Assembly: GCA_022730375.1 (NCBI GenBank)
Contig: DZDA01000002.1
Span: 1-64,000 of the forward strand
Direction: 5' to 3'
Origin: Thiomonas intermedia
GTDB taxonomy: Bacteria; Pseudomonadota; Gammaproteobacteria; Burkholderiales; Burkholderiaceae_C
Length of the DNA: 64,000 bases
Shown: one piece after another, positions 48,885 through 59,142 of the stretch
How the letters are laid out: each line of letters starts with the position of its first letter
Numbering within the stretch: position 1 is the first letter of the stretch
Position numbers and translations under genes: made by a program
The notes under the pieces: model-generated
The model's database searches: none
Seen by the model: only the letters and a program-made list of their open reading frames with translations
What the model was told of the DNA's origin: nothing

Positions 48885-50237
48885 CTACCCTGGAGCCCTG
48901 CGAGCCACGCGCCACAACAGCACGGCAAAGCAGCTTGCCGCGATCGCCAGTCCAGTGGTGTTGCCCATCCAGAATCCGGCGGCGCCTTGCAGCGCGGGCG
49001 GGGTGATGCCCAGGGTGTTGAATCCCAGCAGATAGCCGCCCCCCAGGCCGATGCCCCAAAGCGACAGCGCGTACAACATGCTGGGCAGCAGAGCGATGTG
49101 GTACGAGCGCAGGATGAAGGCGCTGGTGGACTGCACCGCGTCGAACACCTGATAAAGCGCGATGAACAGGAACAGGTGATAGGCCACGGCCTGCACCTGC
49201 GGGTCGGAGGTGTACCAGCCGATGATGCGCCCGCGCTCCAGCCAGACGACCAGGCCGATGACGATGGAGAGCAGCGCAGCCGCCCCTACGCCGCTCCAGG
49301 CCGTGTGCCGCGCGGCCCGGGTATGGCCGGCGCCCAGATGCTGGGCCACTACCGAGCCCGTGGCAATGGAAATGGACAGCGGCAGCATATAGAGCACGGT
49401 GGCGAAGCTGGCAGTGATCTGGTGGGCCGCCAGCACGGTGTCTCCCAGCCGGGCGATGAACAGCGCCATGAAGGTGAAGGCCGACACTTCGACCAGCAGG
49501 CTCAGGCCGATCGGCCCGCCCAGACGCAGCAAATGCGCTTGCGCCTTCCAGTCCGGCCAGTCCCAGCGCGAGAGCGCGGCATAGGGACGCAGCGCGGCGC
49601 TGTAGCGGTGCTGCAGCAGCGCCACGGCAAGCAGCCCATATTGAGTCAGCACGGTAGCGGCGGCGCAGCCCTCCGCGCCCAGCGGCGTCATGCCATGCAG
49701 GCCAAATTTCCCGGGCAGTAGAAACACGGCATTGAGCAACAGCTTGACGCCCAGGCCCCCAATCTGCAGCGCGGCGGTAAGCAAGGGGCGCGAAATGGCC
49801 TGGCTGAGCGCGGCGTGCACCCGAAAGGCGAGAGCGGCCGGCAGGCCGAGGGCGAGAATCGCCAGATAGCGATCAACCGTCGCGTCGCGCGCCTGACCGG
49901 TCAACGCCAACAGCGGCTGCGGCCAGAGCAGCACCGCGATGCCCAGAGCGCAAAGACCCCCGGCCAGCCAGAGCCCCTGGCGGAAACTGGCCCCCACCGC
50001 GTCGGGCTGGCCCGCCCCGAATCCTCGCCCGAGCGTGGGCAAGAGGGACTGGGTGACCCCGGAGAGCGAGACGAACAAGGTGATGTAGATCGCCTGCCCG
50101 ATGGACAGAGTGGCCAGACTGGCCGTGGAGGCGAAGTGTCCCAGCATCACCGTATCGGCCACACCGAAGCCGATGACGGCAAGCTGGCCGATGAGCACAC
50201 TCACCGCCAGACGCAACAGATTGCGCAGAGGACGCAT
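48885..50237 (-). CDS. MATE family multidrug/cation efflux protein (NorM-like)
   Basis: The 450-residue inner-membrane protein has about twelve hydrophobic segments in two homologous halves. It starts with RPLRNLLRLAVSVLIGQLAVIGFGVADTVMLGHFASTASLA, the typical MATE N-terminus. The family exports cationic drugs with Na+ or H+ antiport; the substrate here is unknown. The upstream minus-strand GT-C gene is separated by 10 nt, so the two may be cotranscribed. Confidence 0.92.
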   Translation of the reverse strand: MRPLRNLLRLAVSVLIGQLAVIGFGVADTVMLGHFASTASLATLSIGQAIYITLFVSLSGVTQSLLPTLGRGFGAGQPDAVGASFRQGLWLAGGLCALGIAVLLWPQPLLALTGQARDATVDRYLAILALGLPAALAFRVHAALSQAISRPLLTAALQIGGLGVKLLLNAVFLLPGKFGLHGMTPLGAEGCAAATVLTQYGLLAVALLQHRYSAALRPYAALSRWDWPDWKAQAHLLRLGGPIGLSLLVEVSAFTFMALFIARLGDTVLAAHQITASFATVLYMLPLSISIATGSVVAQHLGAGHTRAARHTAWSGVGAAALLSIVIGLVVWLERGRIIGWYTSDPQVQAVAYHLFLFIALYQVFDAVQSTSAFILRSYHIALLPSMLYALSLWGIGLGGGYLLGFNTLGITPPALQGAAGFWMGNTTGLAIAASCFAVLLWRVARRAPG

Positions 50238-50247
50238 GGGAAGCGGC

Positions 50248-51945
50248 TCAGGGGCGTGTAGGCGCGAGACGTTGGTACAGATAGAGCGTGCCGCCGCGAT
50301 CCCCCGGACGGCCGCCGCGCCAGATCAGACGCCACTGCGACGCAGGCAGCGGCGCGCGGGCGCCCAGCGCGTAGGTGCATTGCGCCGTGCGCGAGGCGGA
50401 GAAATCGAGCCGGCTCCAGTAGCCGATCAGCGCCTGCGTGGTCAGATCGATGGCCACAGGCTGTAAGCAGGGCGAGCCGACCTGCATCGACAGCGCGCTG
50501 GCGCTCTGCACCGCATGCGCGACCTCGCGCCCCACGTTGCGGTAGGTGCTCGCATAGTTCAGAACCGGCATCCACAAGCTGCCCACCAGCACCCAGGCCA
50601 GGGTCACGCCGCTGGCCGACAACACCATGCCTTTCCACAAGGGGTGACGGTGGCGTCCGGTACGCCAAACCACCACCGCACCCCAGGCCAGAGTGGCGAA
50701 CAGCGAGATCCCCAGGGCGACGGGGTCGAGACTGAATTGAAAGCCCGGAGCCAGCCGTGCAATATTGGCGGCCGGCTTGGCCGGCCAGCCAATGAACATG
50801 GCCAGCCACATGACCCAGACCACCAAGGCCAGCAGGCTGTAGAACAGCACGGCAAACCAGTCGATCGCCGCCAGGCCCGCGCGGCGCAATACCGGCAGCG
50901 CGAATCCCGACAGAATGGCCAGGGGCGGCAGGGCCAACAGAAAAACCTTGTCGTTGTTGCCCAGCGCCAGCGCGCTGAGCAAAGCCAGGGCCGCAAGGGC
51001 CCATGCGGGCCGCAGATGCCAGGCCATCAGGGACTCACGCCAGCGCCACAAGCCCCATGCGGCCAGCGGCCAGGCCGGCCAGGTGAACCACAGCCCGATG
51101 CGAAAGAATTTGCCCAGAGTGTCCAGATCGGGCCATTTGCCTCGCAGCATCCACCCCATCTGCGATTCGGCCCACAGCCCTGACAACACGCCGACCGCCA
51201 ACGCCAGCATGAGTGCCCAGTTGCCGCGGCGCAAACTGCCCCACAGCACGAGACCGAGCGTGAAGCTCAGCAGCAGGGCAAACCATCCCGCCGCGGTCAG
51301 CGCCAGACACAGCAAGCCCGTGGCGATCAGGCTGGCCGATTTCCAGGGTTTTCGCGGCAGCAGCGATACCCCCAGCAAGATGCCGCTCACTGCGGCGAGT
51401 TGCACGACCTGGGTCGAGGCTTCGTGACCGCGCCCCAACAGGCCCAGCGTGGCCAGAAAGGTCAGCAGCACGCCATCGGCGATGGCGCGTGCATAGTCGT
51501 TGGGAACGATGGGCGGACCAAACGCGGGCCGCACGGGTTGGGCGTCGTCGTGGCGGGCGAAGTGAAAGGCGGCGTACCACGTCAGACTCATGCTGGCTGC
51601 TAATGCCAGCATGAACGGCAGCCGCGACGCCAGTACCGGCCCCAGCCAGGAACCCAGGAGTTGTATCGATCCCGCTCCCAGCCAGTGGGCCAGCCAGCCG
51701 CCGCTGACCGTCTGCCCGTACAGCGTGGGATGAAACCAGGACGTGAGACCCTGCGCCATCTGCCACATCACTGCGAAACTCAGACCATCCGTGCGCCAGG
51801 GATCGCGACCGATGAATCCCGGAAGAAGGTAGGCCGCACACAGGAGCAGAAGCAGCGGCCGCGACAGCTTGCCTACCGCACCCGGCTGCAGCGAGGGGCG
51901 CGTCGGCGGTCTGCGGGTCTGTCCGTGAGAAAACGGCGAGCTCAT
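50248..51945 (-). CDS. GT-C family membrane glycosyltransferase-like protein (ArnT/PMT-like)
   Basis: The 565-residue protein has many predicted membrane helices. Its early loop has acidic residues and the segment FIGRDPWRTDGLSFAVMWQMAQG, resembling the first periplasmic loop of PMT_2/ArnT-like transferases (Asp-rich catalytic region). A soluble C-terminal part contains QWRLIWRGGRPGDRGG. The substrate cannot be inferred. It is distinct from the true ArnT at 59139-60950. Upstream lies a terminator and rpmE. Confidence 0.75.
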   Translation of the reverse strand: MSSPFSHGQTRRPPTRPSLQPGAVGKLSRPLLLLLCAAYLLPGFIGRDPWRTDGLSFAVMWQMAQGLTSWFHPTLYGQTVSGGWLAHWLGAGSIQLLGSWLGPVLASRLPFMLALAASMSLTWYAAFHFARHDDAQPVRPAFGPPIVPNDYARAIADGVLLTFLATLGLLGRGHEASTQVVQLAAVSGILLGVSLLPRKPWKSASLIATGLLCLALTAAGWFALLLSFTLGLVLWGSLRRGNWALMLALAVGVLSGLWAESQMGWMLRGKWPDLDTLGKFFRIGLWFTWPAWPLAAWGLWRWRESLMAWHLRPAWALAALALLSALALGNNDKVFLLALPPLAILSGFALPVLRRAGLAAIDWFAVLFYSLLALVVWVMWLAMFIGWPAKPAANIARLAPGFQFSLDPVALGISLFATLAWGAVVVWRTGRHRHPLWKGMVLSASGVTLAWVLVGSLWMPVLNYASTYRNVGREVAHAVQSASALSMQVGSPCLQPVAIDLTTQALIGYWSRLDFSASRTAQCTYALGARAPLPASQWRLIWRGGRPGDRGGTLYLYQRLAPTRP

Positions 51946-51984
51946 GGCGAGTGCGATGGCGGATGAGAGTTACGGATGCGTGGG

Positions 51985-52014
51985 AAACAACAACGGGCAG
52001 CCAGGCTGCCCGTT
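51985..52014 (-). terminator. Terminator downstream of rpmE
   Basis: AACGGGCAGC and GCTGCCCGTT form a 10-bp stem with a tiny loop. The minus strand continues TGTTGTTT, an interrupted U tract. It would end the rpmE transcript. Confidence 0.8.
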
Positions 52015-52076
52015 ATGGGGTGCAACTCAGGGGTTGTTGCGTACAACCCCGTGGCGCGAAAGGCGCGCGATGCGCC

Positions 52077-52337
52077 TCAGGCCTTGCCCGCTGCCTTGGC
52101 GAATTTCTGGCGGAACTTCTCGACGCGGCCGCCCAGTGTATCGATGCTCTTTTGTTTGCCGGTGTAGAAAGGATGCGACTCACCGCTGGTTTCCACTTTG
52201 TACAGGGGAACCTCACGGCCATCGTCGAGCTTGATGGTTTCGCGGGTCTGCGCTGTGGAAGAGATGAGAATCTGCGAACCAGTGGACAGGTCGAGGAAGC
52301 AGACTTCGCGGTACTGGGGGTGGATTCCTGATTTCAT
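52077..52337 (-). CDS. rpmE2: 50S ribosomal protein L31 type B
   Basis: The 86-residue protein starts [16 protein letters not shown] and lacks the CXXC zinc-ribbon pair of the type A protein, so it is the zinc-independent form. The conserved SHPFYTGKQ and [14 protein letters not shown] are present. I chose ATG 52337 with AAGGAAC upstream as Shine-Dalgarno, rather than the track ATG 11 codons earlier. The symbol rpmE2 is often used for this form; no type A copy is seen in the window. Confidence 0.95.
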   Translation of the reverse strand: MKSGIHPQYREVCFLDLSTGSQILISSTAQTRETIKLDDGREVPLYKVETSGESHPFYTGKQKSIDTLGGRVEKFRQKFAKAAGKA

Positions 52338-52477
52338 GGGGGTTCCTTGGGTAACGATCTTGACGATCAAACGCTAGCCGCCGACGCGTGATGTTGCTGC
52401 AAACGATTGCTGCACTCGGTTGTTGCAAACCGTCGGTACTTGGCAAAACACGGCATTGTCGCAGATTTTTCGGGCGA

Positions 52478-53740
<1,263 letters not shown>

Positions 53741-53970
53741 GATGAAAAGCTCGGGAAGGGGAGGCTGCGCTGTATCCGTCGTCAGACGGAGCGTGCATCA
53801 GAGCGGCACGCGCAAGCAGCAAAAAGAATCGTGAGGGAGTGTGGGCCGTGCTATGGGTGCACGGCAGGGTGTCACGGCGGTTGAGTTGCCTGGAGCGGCA
53901 GCTCAACCTGAGTGTTGCGCGGTGCGGAGTGTGAGGATCAGTGTGAGGATTGAGAACTGCACCGCGCAAG
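53741..53970 (-). promoter_or_regulatory. Structured leader region of rho
   Basis: The 237-nt trxA-rho gap holds two clear stems on the minus strand: TTGCGCGGTGC with GCACCGCGCAA (arms about 30 nt apart, beginning at about 53968), and GTTGAG-TTGCC with GGCAG-CTCAAC. Between the first pair lies a direct repeat GTGTGAGGAT. A short minus-strand reading frame crosses it but does not look like a real gene. In E. coli the rho leader is regulated by Rho itself; a similar role here is inference. Confidence 0.6.
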
Positions 53971-53976
53971 AAAGAA

Positions 53977-54007
53977 ATTATAGATGGGCGTCGACGAAAG
54001 CCGTCAA
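53977..54007 (-). promoter_or_regulatory. Predicted sigma70 promoter for rho, inside the trxA 3' end
   Basis: TTGACG (54007-54002) and a perfect TATAAT (53982-53977) are separated by 19 nt. The TATAAT overlaps the trxA stop codon, so rho transcription would begin near 53970 and give a leader of about 230 nt. Confidence 0.65.
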
Positions 54008-54307
54008 TTGGGACTTGGAGGCAGCGCCCACTTTATTGCCAGCCAACTCGCCGTTCTTGAACAGCAGCAGGGTGGGAATGCCACGAATGCCGAACTTGGC
54101 GGGGATGCTGCGGTTCTCGTCCACATTGACCTTCACGATGGCGAGCTTGCCCTGGTATTCGCTGGCCATCTCGTCGAGCGTGGGAGCGATCATGCGGCAA
54201 GGCCCGCACCATTCGGCCCAGAAGTCCACGAGAACGGGAACGCCGGACTTCAGCACGTCTTGCTCGAAATCGGCGTCATTGGTGTGTTTGATCAGTTCGC
54301 TAGCCAT
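53978..54307 (-). CDS. trxA: Thioredoxin 1
   Basis: This 109-residue cytoplasmic disulfide reductase has the active site [10 protein letters not shown] (WCGPC) and the cis-Pro loop [15 protein letters not shown]. The start is ATG 54307 ([11 protein letters not shown]), preceded by GAGGTGACC as Shine-Dalgarno; the track start 13 codons upstream is unlikely. It lies upstream of rho, as in many proteobacteria. Confidence 0.97.
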   Translation of the reverse strand: MASELIKHTNDADFEQDVLKSGVPVLVDFWAEWCGPCRMIAPTLDEMASEYQGKLAIVKVNVDENRSIPAKFGIRGIPTLLLFKNGELAGNKVGAASKSQLTAFVDAHL

Positions 54308-54469
54308 GGTCACCTCGATAGAAAGATTTGATGGGGATTTTGACACAAGTTGCCACTAGGGCGCTGAACGCGTCTGGTGGATACGGAATCAGCGCCGGGA
54401 CAAAAAGCCTTTGGGTTGCCGATGAACAAGCGCGCATCAGACGCAGCGGGCAGGCAAGGGTGTTGGGGT

Positions 54470-54565
54470 GACGAGCCGTTCCCCCGGCACTCACGGTAAA
54501 CGGCTGTGGCTGCTCCGTTCCCGACCTGACCAAGTTCACCGCGCCGCGATGCGAGGCGGCCCGTC
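54470..54565 (-). ncRNA. ffs: Signal recognition particle RNA (4.5S, small bacterial type)
   Basis: The minus strand holds the conserved SRP domain IV sequence TTGGTCAGGTCGGGAACGG followed by AGCAGCC, matching the E. coli 4.5S pattern GGTCAGGTCCGGAAGGAAGCAGCC. The ends GACGGGCC and GGCTCGTC pair (one G-U) to close the hairpin, and GTGCCGGG matches the downstream arm. A TACAAT -10 box at 54578-54573 fits a start near 54566. Ends are by pairing and may shift by a few bases. Confidence 0.9.
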
Positions 54566-54626
54566 AATCGACATTGTATGGGCAATCGCATGGCCATCAC
54601 TGCAGCGTGCGTGGCGGAGCGCCGAG

Positions 54627-55682
54627 TCAATTGCCCGTTTCTTCCATCAACGCCCGGGCCTGGGCGATTTGGCCGCGGTAGGCGTCGAAGATCTTGCGCA
54701 GTGCGGTCTGCATGTCCGCCTTGGGCGCCCAGTCGAGGTCGCGCATGGTGTTGGTGATTTTGGGCACGCGGTTCTGCACGTCCTGATAACCCGCGCCGTA
54801 ATACGCGCCCGAGCTGGTTTCCACCAACTTCACGTTTTTGGCGGATTCGGCGTATTCGGGCATGTCGGCAGCCAGGCGCAGCATCATGTCGGCGAGTTCG
54901 CGCACCGAATGATTGTTGGCCGGATTGCCGATGTTGTAGATCTGGCCGCTGGCCACGCCGTTCTTGTTTTCGATGATTTTCATCAGCGCGTCGATGCCGT
55001 CGTCAATGTCGGTAAAGGCGCGTTTCTGGTGACCGCCATCGACCAGGCTGATGGTTTCGCCGCGCACGATATGGCCCAGGAACTGGGTGACGACGCGGGA
55101 GCTGCCTTCCTTCGCCGAAAAAATATTGTCCAGTCCGGCGCCGATCCAGTTGAACGGGCGGAACAGGGTGTAGTTCAGGCCGTCCTGCTGGCCGTAACCG
55201 GCGATGACGCGATCCATCAACTGCTTGGAGCAGGCGTAAATCCACCGCGGTTTGTTGATCGGGCCGTAGACCAGCGGCGAGTTTTCCGGGTCGAATTCGG
55301 CATCTCCGCTCATGCCGTACACCTCGGAGGTGGACGGGAACACCAGATGCTTCTTGTGCTTCACCGCCGCGCGCACGATGGGCAGATTGGCCTCGAAGTC
55401 GAGCTCGAACACCCGCAGCGGGGCCTTCACGTAAGTGGCCGGCGTGGCGATGGCGACCAAGGGCAGGATCACGTCGCACTTGCGCACGTGGTACTCGATC
55501 CACTCTTTGTTGATGGTGATGTCGCCTTCGAAAAATTTGAAACGTTTGTTGGCGGTGAGGTCTTCCACGCGGTCCGCGTTCATGTCCATGCCATACACCT
55601 GCCAGTCGGTGGTGGCGAGGATGCGCATGGAGAGATGATGACCGATGAAACCGTTGACGCCGAGGATGAGGACTTTTTTCAT
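54627..55682 (-). CDS. arnA: UDP-glucuronic acid decarboxylase (ArnA C-terminal half as a separate gene)
   Basis: This 351-residue extended SDR protein corresponds to the dehydrogenase half of E. coli ArnA, which oxidises and decarboxylates UDP-GlcA to UDP-Ara4O. It has the NAD motif LGVNGFIGHHLS, the YACSKQLMDR catalytic Tyr/Lys pair, and strong resemblance over LFRPFNWIGAGLDN and GHQKRAFTDIDDGI. ATG 55682 (MKKVLILGV) is chosen. It overlaps the upstream formyltransferase gene by 4 nt. In E. coli both functions are one polypeptide. Downstream is the SRP RNA. Confidence 0.93.
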   Translation of the reverse strand: MKKVLILGVNGFIGHHLSMRILATTDWQVYGMDMNADRVEDLTANKRFKFFEGDITINKEWIEYHVRKCDVILPLVAIATPATYVKAPLRVFELDFEANLPIVRAAVKHKKHLVFPSTSEVYGMSGDAEFDPENSPLVYGPINKPRWIYACSKQLMDRVIAGYGQQDGLNYTLFRPFNWIGAGLDNIFSAKEGSSRVVTQFLGHIVRGETISLVDGGHQKRAFTDIDDGIDALMKIIENKNGVASGQIYNIGNPANNHSVRELADMMLRLAADMPEYAESAKNVKLVETSSGAYYGAGYQDVQNRVPKITNTMRDLDWAPKADMQTALRKIFDAYRGQIAQARALMEETGN

Positions 55683-56608
55683 GATTGCTGTGTTGCGAGT
55701 TCCGAAATTTGTAGATCGTTCAGGCGAATGCCCGGTTGGTCGGCGTCCCATAGTTCGACGATGTGCAGTGCGCCGCCATCGCCGGTTCGGGCCAGTAGTT
55801 GCCCATCTGCGATATGCAGGCCAGCAGCGTTTTTGCCGTCGATTTCCGCGCGCAGTGCTGGTGACGCGATGCGGGCGCGCGCCACGATGAAACGGCGGCC
55901 CTGGTAATCGAAAAATGCGCCGGGGTAGGGCGGGGCGACGGCGCGGATGAGGTTGTAAACCGATTGCGCCGACTGGGTCCAGTCGATGCGACCGTCTTCG
56001 GGCTTGCGGCCGCCGAAATAACTGCCGACGGACAGATCGTTGCGGCGACGCGGCACTTCCCCGCGCATCAACTGCGGCAAGACGTTCCACAGCGCGATTT
56101 CTGCGGCCACGGTGAGCTTGTCGAACACCTCCTTGGCGGTGTCGTCCGGCAGGATGGGCACGGCCTGCTGCGCGACGATGTCGCCCGCATCCGGCCTGGC
56201 TTCCATCACATGCAGGGTGGCGCCGGTTTCGGTTTCGCCGTGCAACACGGCCCAGTTCACCGGAACTCGCCCGCGGTATTTGGGCAGCAGGGAGCCGTGC
56301 ATATTGAGCGCGGCGATTTTTGCGGCGGCCAGCAACCGTGCGGGCAGCATGCGGCGGAAGTAGAAGGAAAACAGATAGTCGGGCGAAAGCGCCGTGACCC
56401 GGTCGATCAGGGCCGCGTCAACCGCGTCGTCCACATAGGCCACGGCAATGCCGGCTTCTGCCGCCACGTCGGCCACGCGATCGAACCACAGGGTTTCGGT
56501 CGGGCTGTCCGGGTGGGTGACGACCAGTTGCACCTGCACACCCCGCGCGAGCAGCGTTTTGAGGCAGCGCACGCCGACGTTGTGATAGGCGAAGACGACG
56601 GCGTTCAC
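55679..56608 (-). CDS. UDP-4-amino-4-deoxy-L-arabinose formyltransferase (ArnA N-terminal half as a separate gene)
   Basis: The 309-residue protein matches the formyltransferase half of ArnA, using N10-formyl-THF to formylate UDP-L-Ara4N. The catalytic Asn/His lie in LNMHGSLLPKYRG and the catalytic Asp in RPDAGDIVAQQ. The C-terminal domain is FMT-like. Gene overlaps of 4 nt on both sides (with arnC upstream and the decarboxylase downstream) indicate a coupled operon. Confidence 0.92.
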   Translation of the reverse strand: MNAVVFAYHNVGVRCLKTLLARGVQVQLVVTHPDSPTETLWFDRVADVAAEAGIAVAYVDDAVDAALIDRVTALSPDYLFSFYFRRMLPARLLAAAKIAALNMHGSLLPKYRGRVPVNWAVLHGETETGATLHVMEARPDAGDIVAQQAVPILPDDTAKEVFDKLTVAAEIALWNVLPQLMRGEVPRRRNDLSVGSYFGGRKPEDGRIDWTQSAQSVYNLIRAVAPPYPGAFFDYQGRRFIVARARIASPALRAEIDGKNAAGLHIADGQLLARTGDGGALHIVELWDADQPGIRLNDLQISELATQQS

Positions 56609-57627
56609 GGCAGCGGGGCGGGGGTTTGTTGCACAGCGTTGGCCGCCTGCGCGATATGCGGCACGAACACGCCGGGCTCGGGGGGCAGGTCTTGCAATAC
56701 GGCCTGCACCAGATAGCGGGGGCGCCCGCGCACCTGCTCATAGATGCGGCCAATGTATTCCCCAAGCAGGCCGATGCTGAACAGCACCACGCCGAGCAGG
56801 AAGAAGGTGATGGCGAACAGGGTGAAGACCCCCTGTACCTGCGAGCCTTCGACGAAGCGCTGCACCATGAGGTAGAGGAACAGCGCCCCGGATGCGAGCG
56901 ACAGCACGATGCCGGAGTACGACATGAGTTGCAGTGGCACCAGAGAGAATCCGGTGACCAGATCGAAGTTCAGCCGGATCAGCTTGAACAACGAATATTT
57001 GGAGTCTCCAGCCTGCCGCTCCTCATGCGCCACCTCGATCTCGGTGGGGTTGAGCGCGAAGGTGTAGGCCAGCGCGGGCACGAAGGTGTTGGACTCGGTG
57101 CAGCGATTCACGGTGTCCACCACGTCGCGGCCGTAGGCGCGCAGCATGCAGCCTTGGTCGGTCATGCGCACGCTGGTGATTTTTTCGCGCGTCCAGTTCA
57201 TCGCTCGGCTGGCATAGCGGCGAAACCGGCTGTCCTGGCGCATGCGGCGAATGGTGCCGACATAGTCGTAGCCCTCACGCATTTTGGCGACGAGCTTGCC
57301 GATTTCTTCGGGTGGGTTCTGCAGGTCGGCGTCGAGGGTGACGACGATGGGCGCGCGGGTGTGCTCGAAGCCCGCGAGAATGGCCATGTGCTGGCCGTAG
57401 TTGCCGTTGAACAGCACCACGCGGGTGACATCCGGGCGCAGACGTTGCTGCGCGGCCAGCAGCGCGGCCGAGCGGTCGCGGCTGCCGTCGTTGACGAACA
57501 GAATTTCGTAGGGCTCGTTCAGCGCATCGAGCGCGGGGTAGAGGCGGGCGAACAGTGAGGCTAGTCCGGCCTCTTCGTTATAGACGGGAACGACCACCGA
57601 AACGGCGGGGTGAGGATGCAGGGTCAT
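56605..57627 (-). CDS. arnC: Undecaprenyl-phosphate 4-deoxy-4-formamido-L-arabinose transferase
   Basis: This 340-residue GT2 glycosyltransferase moves the formylated Ara4N to undecaprenyl phosphate on the inner membrane. It has the GT2 nucleotide-binding start VSVVVPVYNEEAGLASLF, the DADLQNPPEE metal site (DXD-type), and two C-terminal membrane helices (MSYSGIVLSLASGALFLYLMV and FTLFAITFFLLGVVLFSIGLLGEYIGRIYE). Overlaps of 4 nt connect it to arnB and the formyltransferase gene. Confidence 0.94.
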   Translation of the reverse strand: MTLHPHPAVSVVVPVYNEEAGLASLFARLYPALDALNEPYEILFVNDGSRDRSAALLAAQQRLRPDVTRVVLFNGNYGQHMAILAGFEHTRAPIVVTLDADLQNPPEEIGKLVAKMREGYDYVGTIRRMRQDSRFRRYASRAMNWTREKITSVRMTDQGCMLRAYGRDVVDTVNRCTESNTFVPALAYTFALNPTEIEVAHEERQAGDSKYSLFKLIRLNFDLVTGFSLVPLQLMSYSGIVLSLASGALFLYLMVQRFVEGSQVQGVFTLFAITFFLLGVVLFSIGLLGEYIGRIYEQVRGRPRYLVQAVLQDLPPEPGVFVPHIAQAANAVQQTPAPLP

Positions 57628-58760
57628 AGGCCGAATTGTCGCAGCACGGCGTCGAGGGCGTCAGTCACCCGCGTCACATCGCTGTCCAGCATGCCGGGAA
57701 AAAGCGGCAGGGTGAGAATGGACGCTCCCACGGTTTCAGCGTGCGGAAAGTCGCCGGATTTGAAGCCGCGTTCGCGGTAGAGGCTGAACAGGTGGATGGG
57801 CGGATAGTGCACGCCGGTGGTGATGCCGCGGTCTTTGAGCGCCTGCATCAGGGCGGCGCGTTGCACCTGCGGCGGCGGCACGATCTGGAACATATGCCAA
57901 TTGCTCTGAGTGAAATCACGCGGCGGCAGTTGCACGCCCCTTGCCTCGACGCCCAGGGCATCGAACGCGGCGAAATAGCGCTGCGCCAGATCGCGGCGGC
58001 GGGCGTTGAAGCGCTCGACGTGCTGCAACTGCCCCCAGCCCACGCGCGCGGCCACGTCGGTGAGATTGGACTTGCCGCCGACCACATCGACGTCCATGCC
58101 GTCCAGGCCGCTGCGCTGCACACCTTGCAGGCGCAGGCGGCGGGCCAGATCGACGTCGGCGTCGGCCGGCAGTACCAGACAGCCGCCCTCGATGGAGGTG
58201 ATGTTTTTGTTCGGATGAAAGCTGAACGAGGCAAAGTCGCCAAAGCTGCCGATGCGCTGGTGTTTCCACAGACTGCCGATGGCCTGGGCCGCGTCTTCGA
58301 TGACGCGCAGGCCATGGCGGGCGGCGATGGCGTAGATCGCATCCAGGTCGGCTGGCAGGCCGGCGAGGTGAACAGGCAGGATCGCCCGCGTGCGCGGGGT
58401 GATGGCCGCTTCGATGCGGTTTGCATCGATATTGCGGGTGGCCGGATCGATGTCAACGAACACGGGCGTGGCGCCCACCGTCAGAATCACATTGCTCGTC
58501 GCCACCCAGGACAGCGGTGTGGTGATGACTTCATCGCACTGGCCGATGCCCAGCAGCTTGAGCGCGATCTCCATGGTGACGGTGCCCGAGGAATAGGCGA
58601 GCACCGGGCGTCCGCCGAAATACTCGGACAGCGCCTGCTCGAACCGGGCGCACCAAGGTCCGGAGGTGATCCACCCCGAACGCAGCACTTCGACGACACC
58701 CGCAATGGTGTCTTCGTCGATGTCCGGGCGGGTGAAGGGAAGAATGTTTTGGGAAGTCAT
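57624..58760 (-). CDS. arnB: UDP-4-amino-4-deoxy-L-arabinose--oxoglutarate aminotransferase
   Basis: ArnB is a PLP-dependent DegT/DnrJ-type aminotransferase that makes UDP-L-Ara4N from UDP-Ara4O. The 378-residue protein has VIEDAAQAIGS, the PLP-lysine region FSFHPNKNITSIEGG, and the family's C-terminal GVHYPPIHLFSLYRE. I use ATG 58760 (MTSQNILPFTRPDID); the track start adds 36 unrelated residues. It starts 10 nt after the arnE/F-like gene. Confidence 0.94.
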   Translation of the reverse strand: MTSQNILPFTRPDIDEDTIAGVVEVLRSGWITSGPWCARFEQALSEYFGGRPVLAYSSGTVTMEIALKLLGIGQCDEVITTPLSWVATSNVILTVGATPVFVDIDPATRNIDANRIEAAITPRTRAILPVHLAGLPADLDAIYAIAARHGLRVIEDAAQAIGSLWKHQRIGSFGDFASFSFHPNKNITSIEGGCLVLPADADVDLARRLRLQGVQRSGLDGMDVDVVGGKSNLTDVAARVGWGQLQHVERFNARRRDLAQRYFAAFDALGVEARGVQLPPRDFTQSNWHMFQIVPPPQVQRAALMQALKDRGITTGVHYPPIHLFSLYRERGFKSGDFPHAETVGASILTLPLFPGMLDSDVTRVTDALDAVLRQFGL

Positions 58761-58770
58761 GCGCAGGAGT

Positions 58771-59142
58771 TCAGGCTCGGGCGACGATGATGACGCCCAC
58801 GATGATGACGGCAATGCCGACGAGTTTCTGTGCGGTGAGCGCTTCGCCGAACAGCCACCACGCCGCAAAGGCGGTCACCACATAGCCCAGCGACAGCATG
58901 GGGTAAGCGATGGAGACCTGCACCCGGGTGAGCGCCAATATCCACACCACGACGGAGACCGCGTAGAACGTCAAGCCCAGCAGAATCTGCCATTGCAGGG
59001 CGAAGTGCAGCCCGGCGTGCCAGATATTGCTTGCGGTGAAGTTGAAGCGCCCCACGGTTTCCGCCCCCGATTTGATGAGCAACTGCGCAGCAGCGTTGAG
59101 CAGCACGCCGGTGAGCACCAGGCCAAAGGCAACCGCGCTCAC
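58771..59142 (-). CDS. ArnE/ArnF-like 4-TM flippase subunit (EamA/SMR-type)
   Basis: This 123-residue protein has four hydrophobic helices, a half-size EamA-like unit (AFGLVLTGVLLNAAAQLLIKSG at the N-terminus, VGIAVIIVGVIIVA at the end). In E. coli ArnE and ArnF form the flippase for undecaprenyl-P-Ara4N. Only one such gene is seen here, so it may act as a homodimer or need a partner elsewhere (inference). It overlaps the arnT stop by 4 nt. Confidence 0.85.
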   Translation of the reverse strand: MSAVAFGLVLTGVLLNAAAQLLIKSGAETVGRFNFTASNIWHAGLHFALQWQILLGLTFYAVSVVVWILALTRVQVSIAYPMLSLGYVVTAFAAWWLFGEALTAQKLVGIAVIIVGVIIVARA

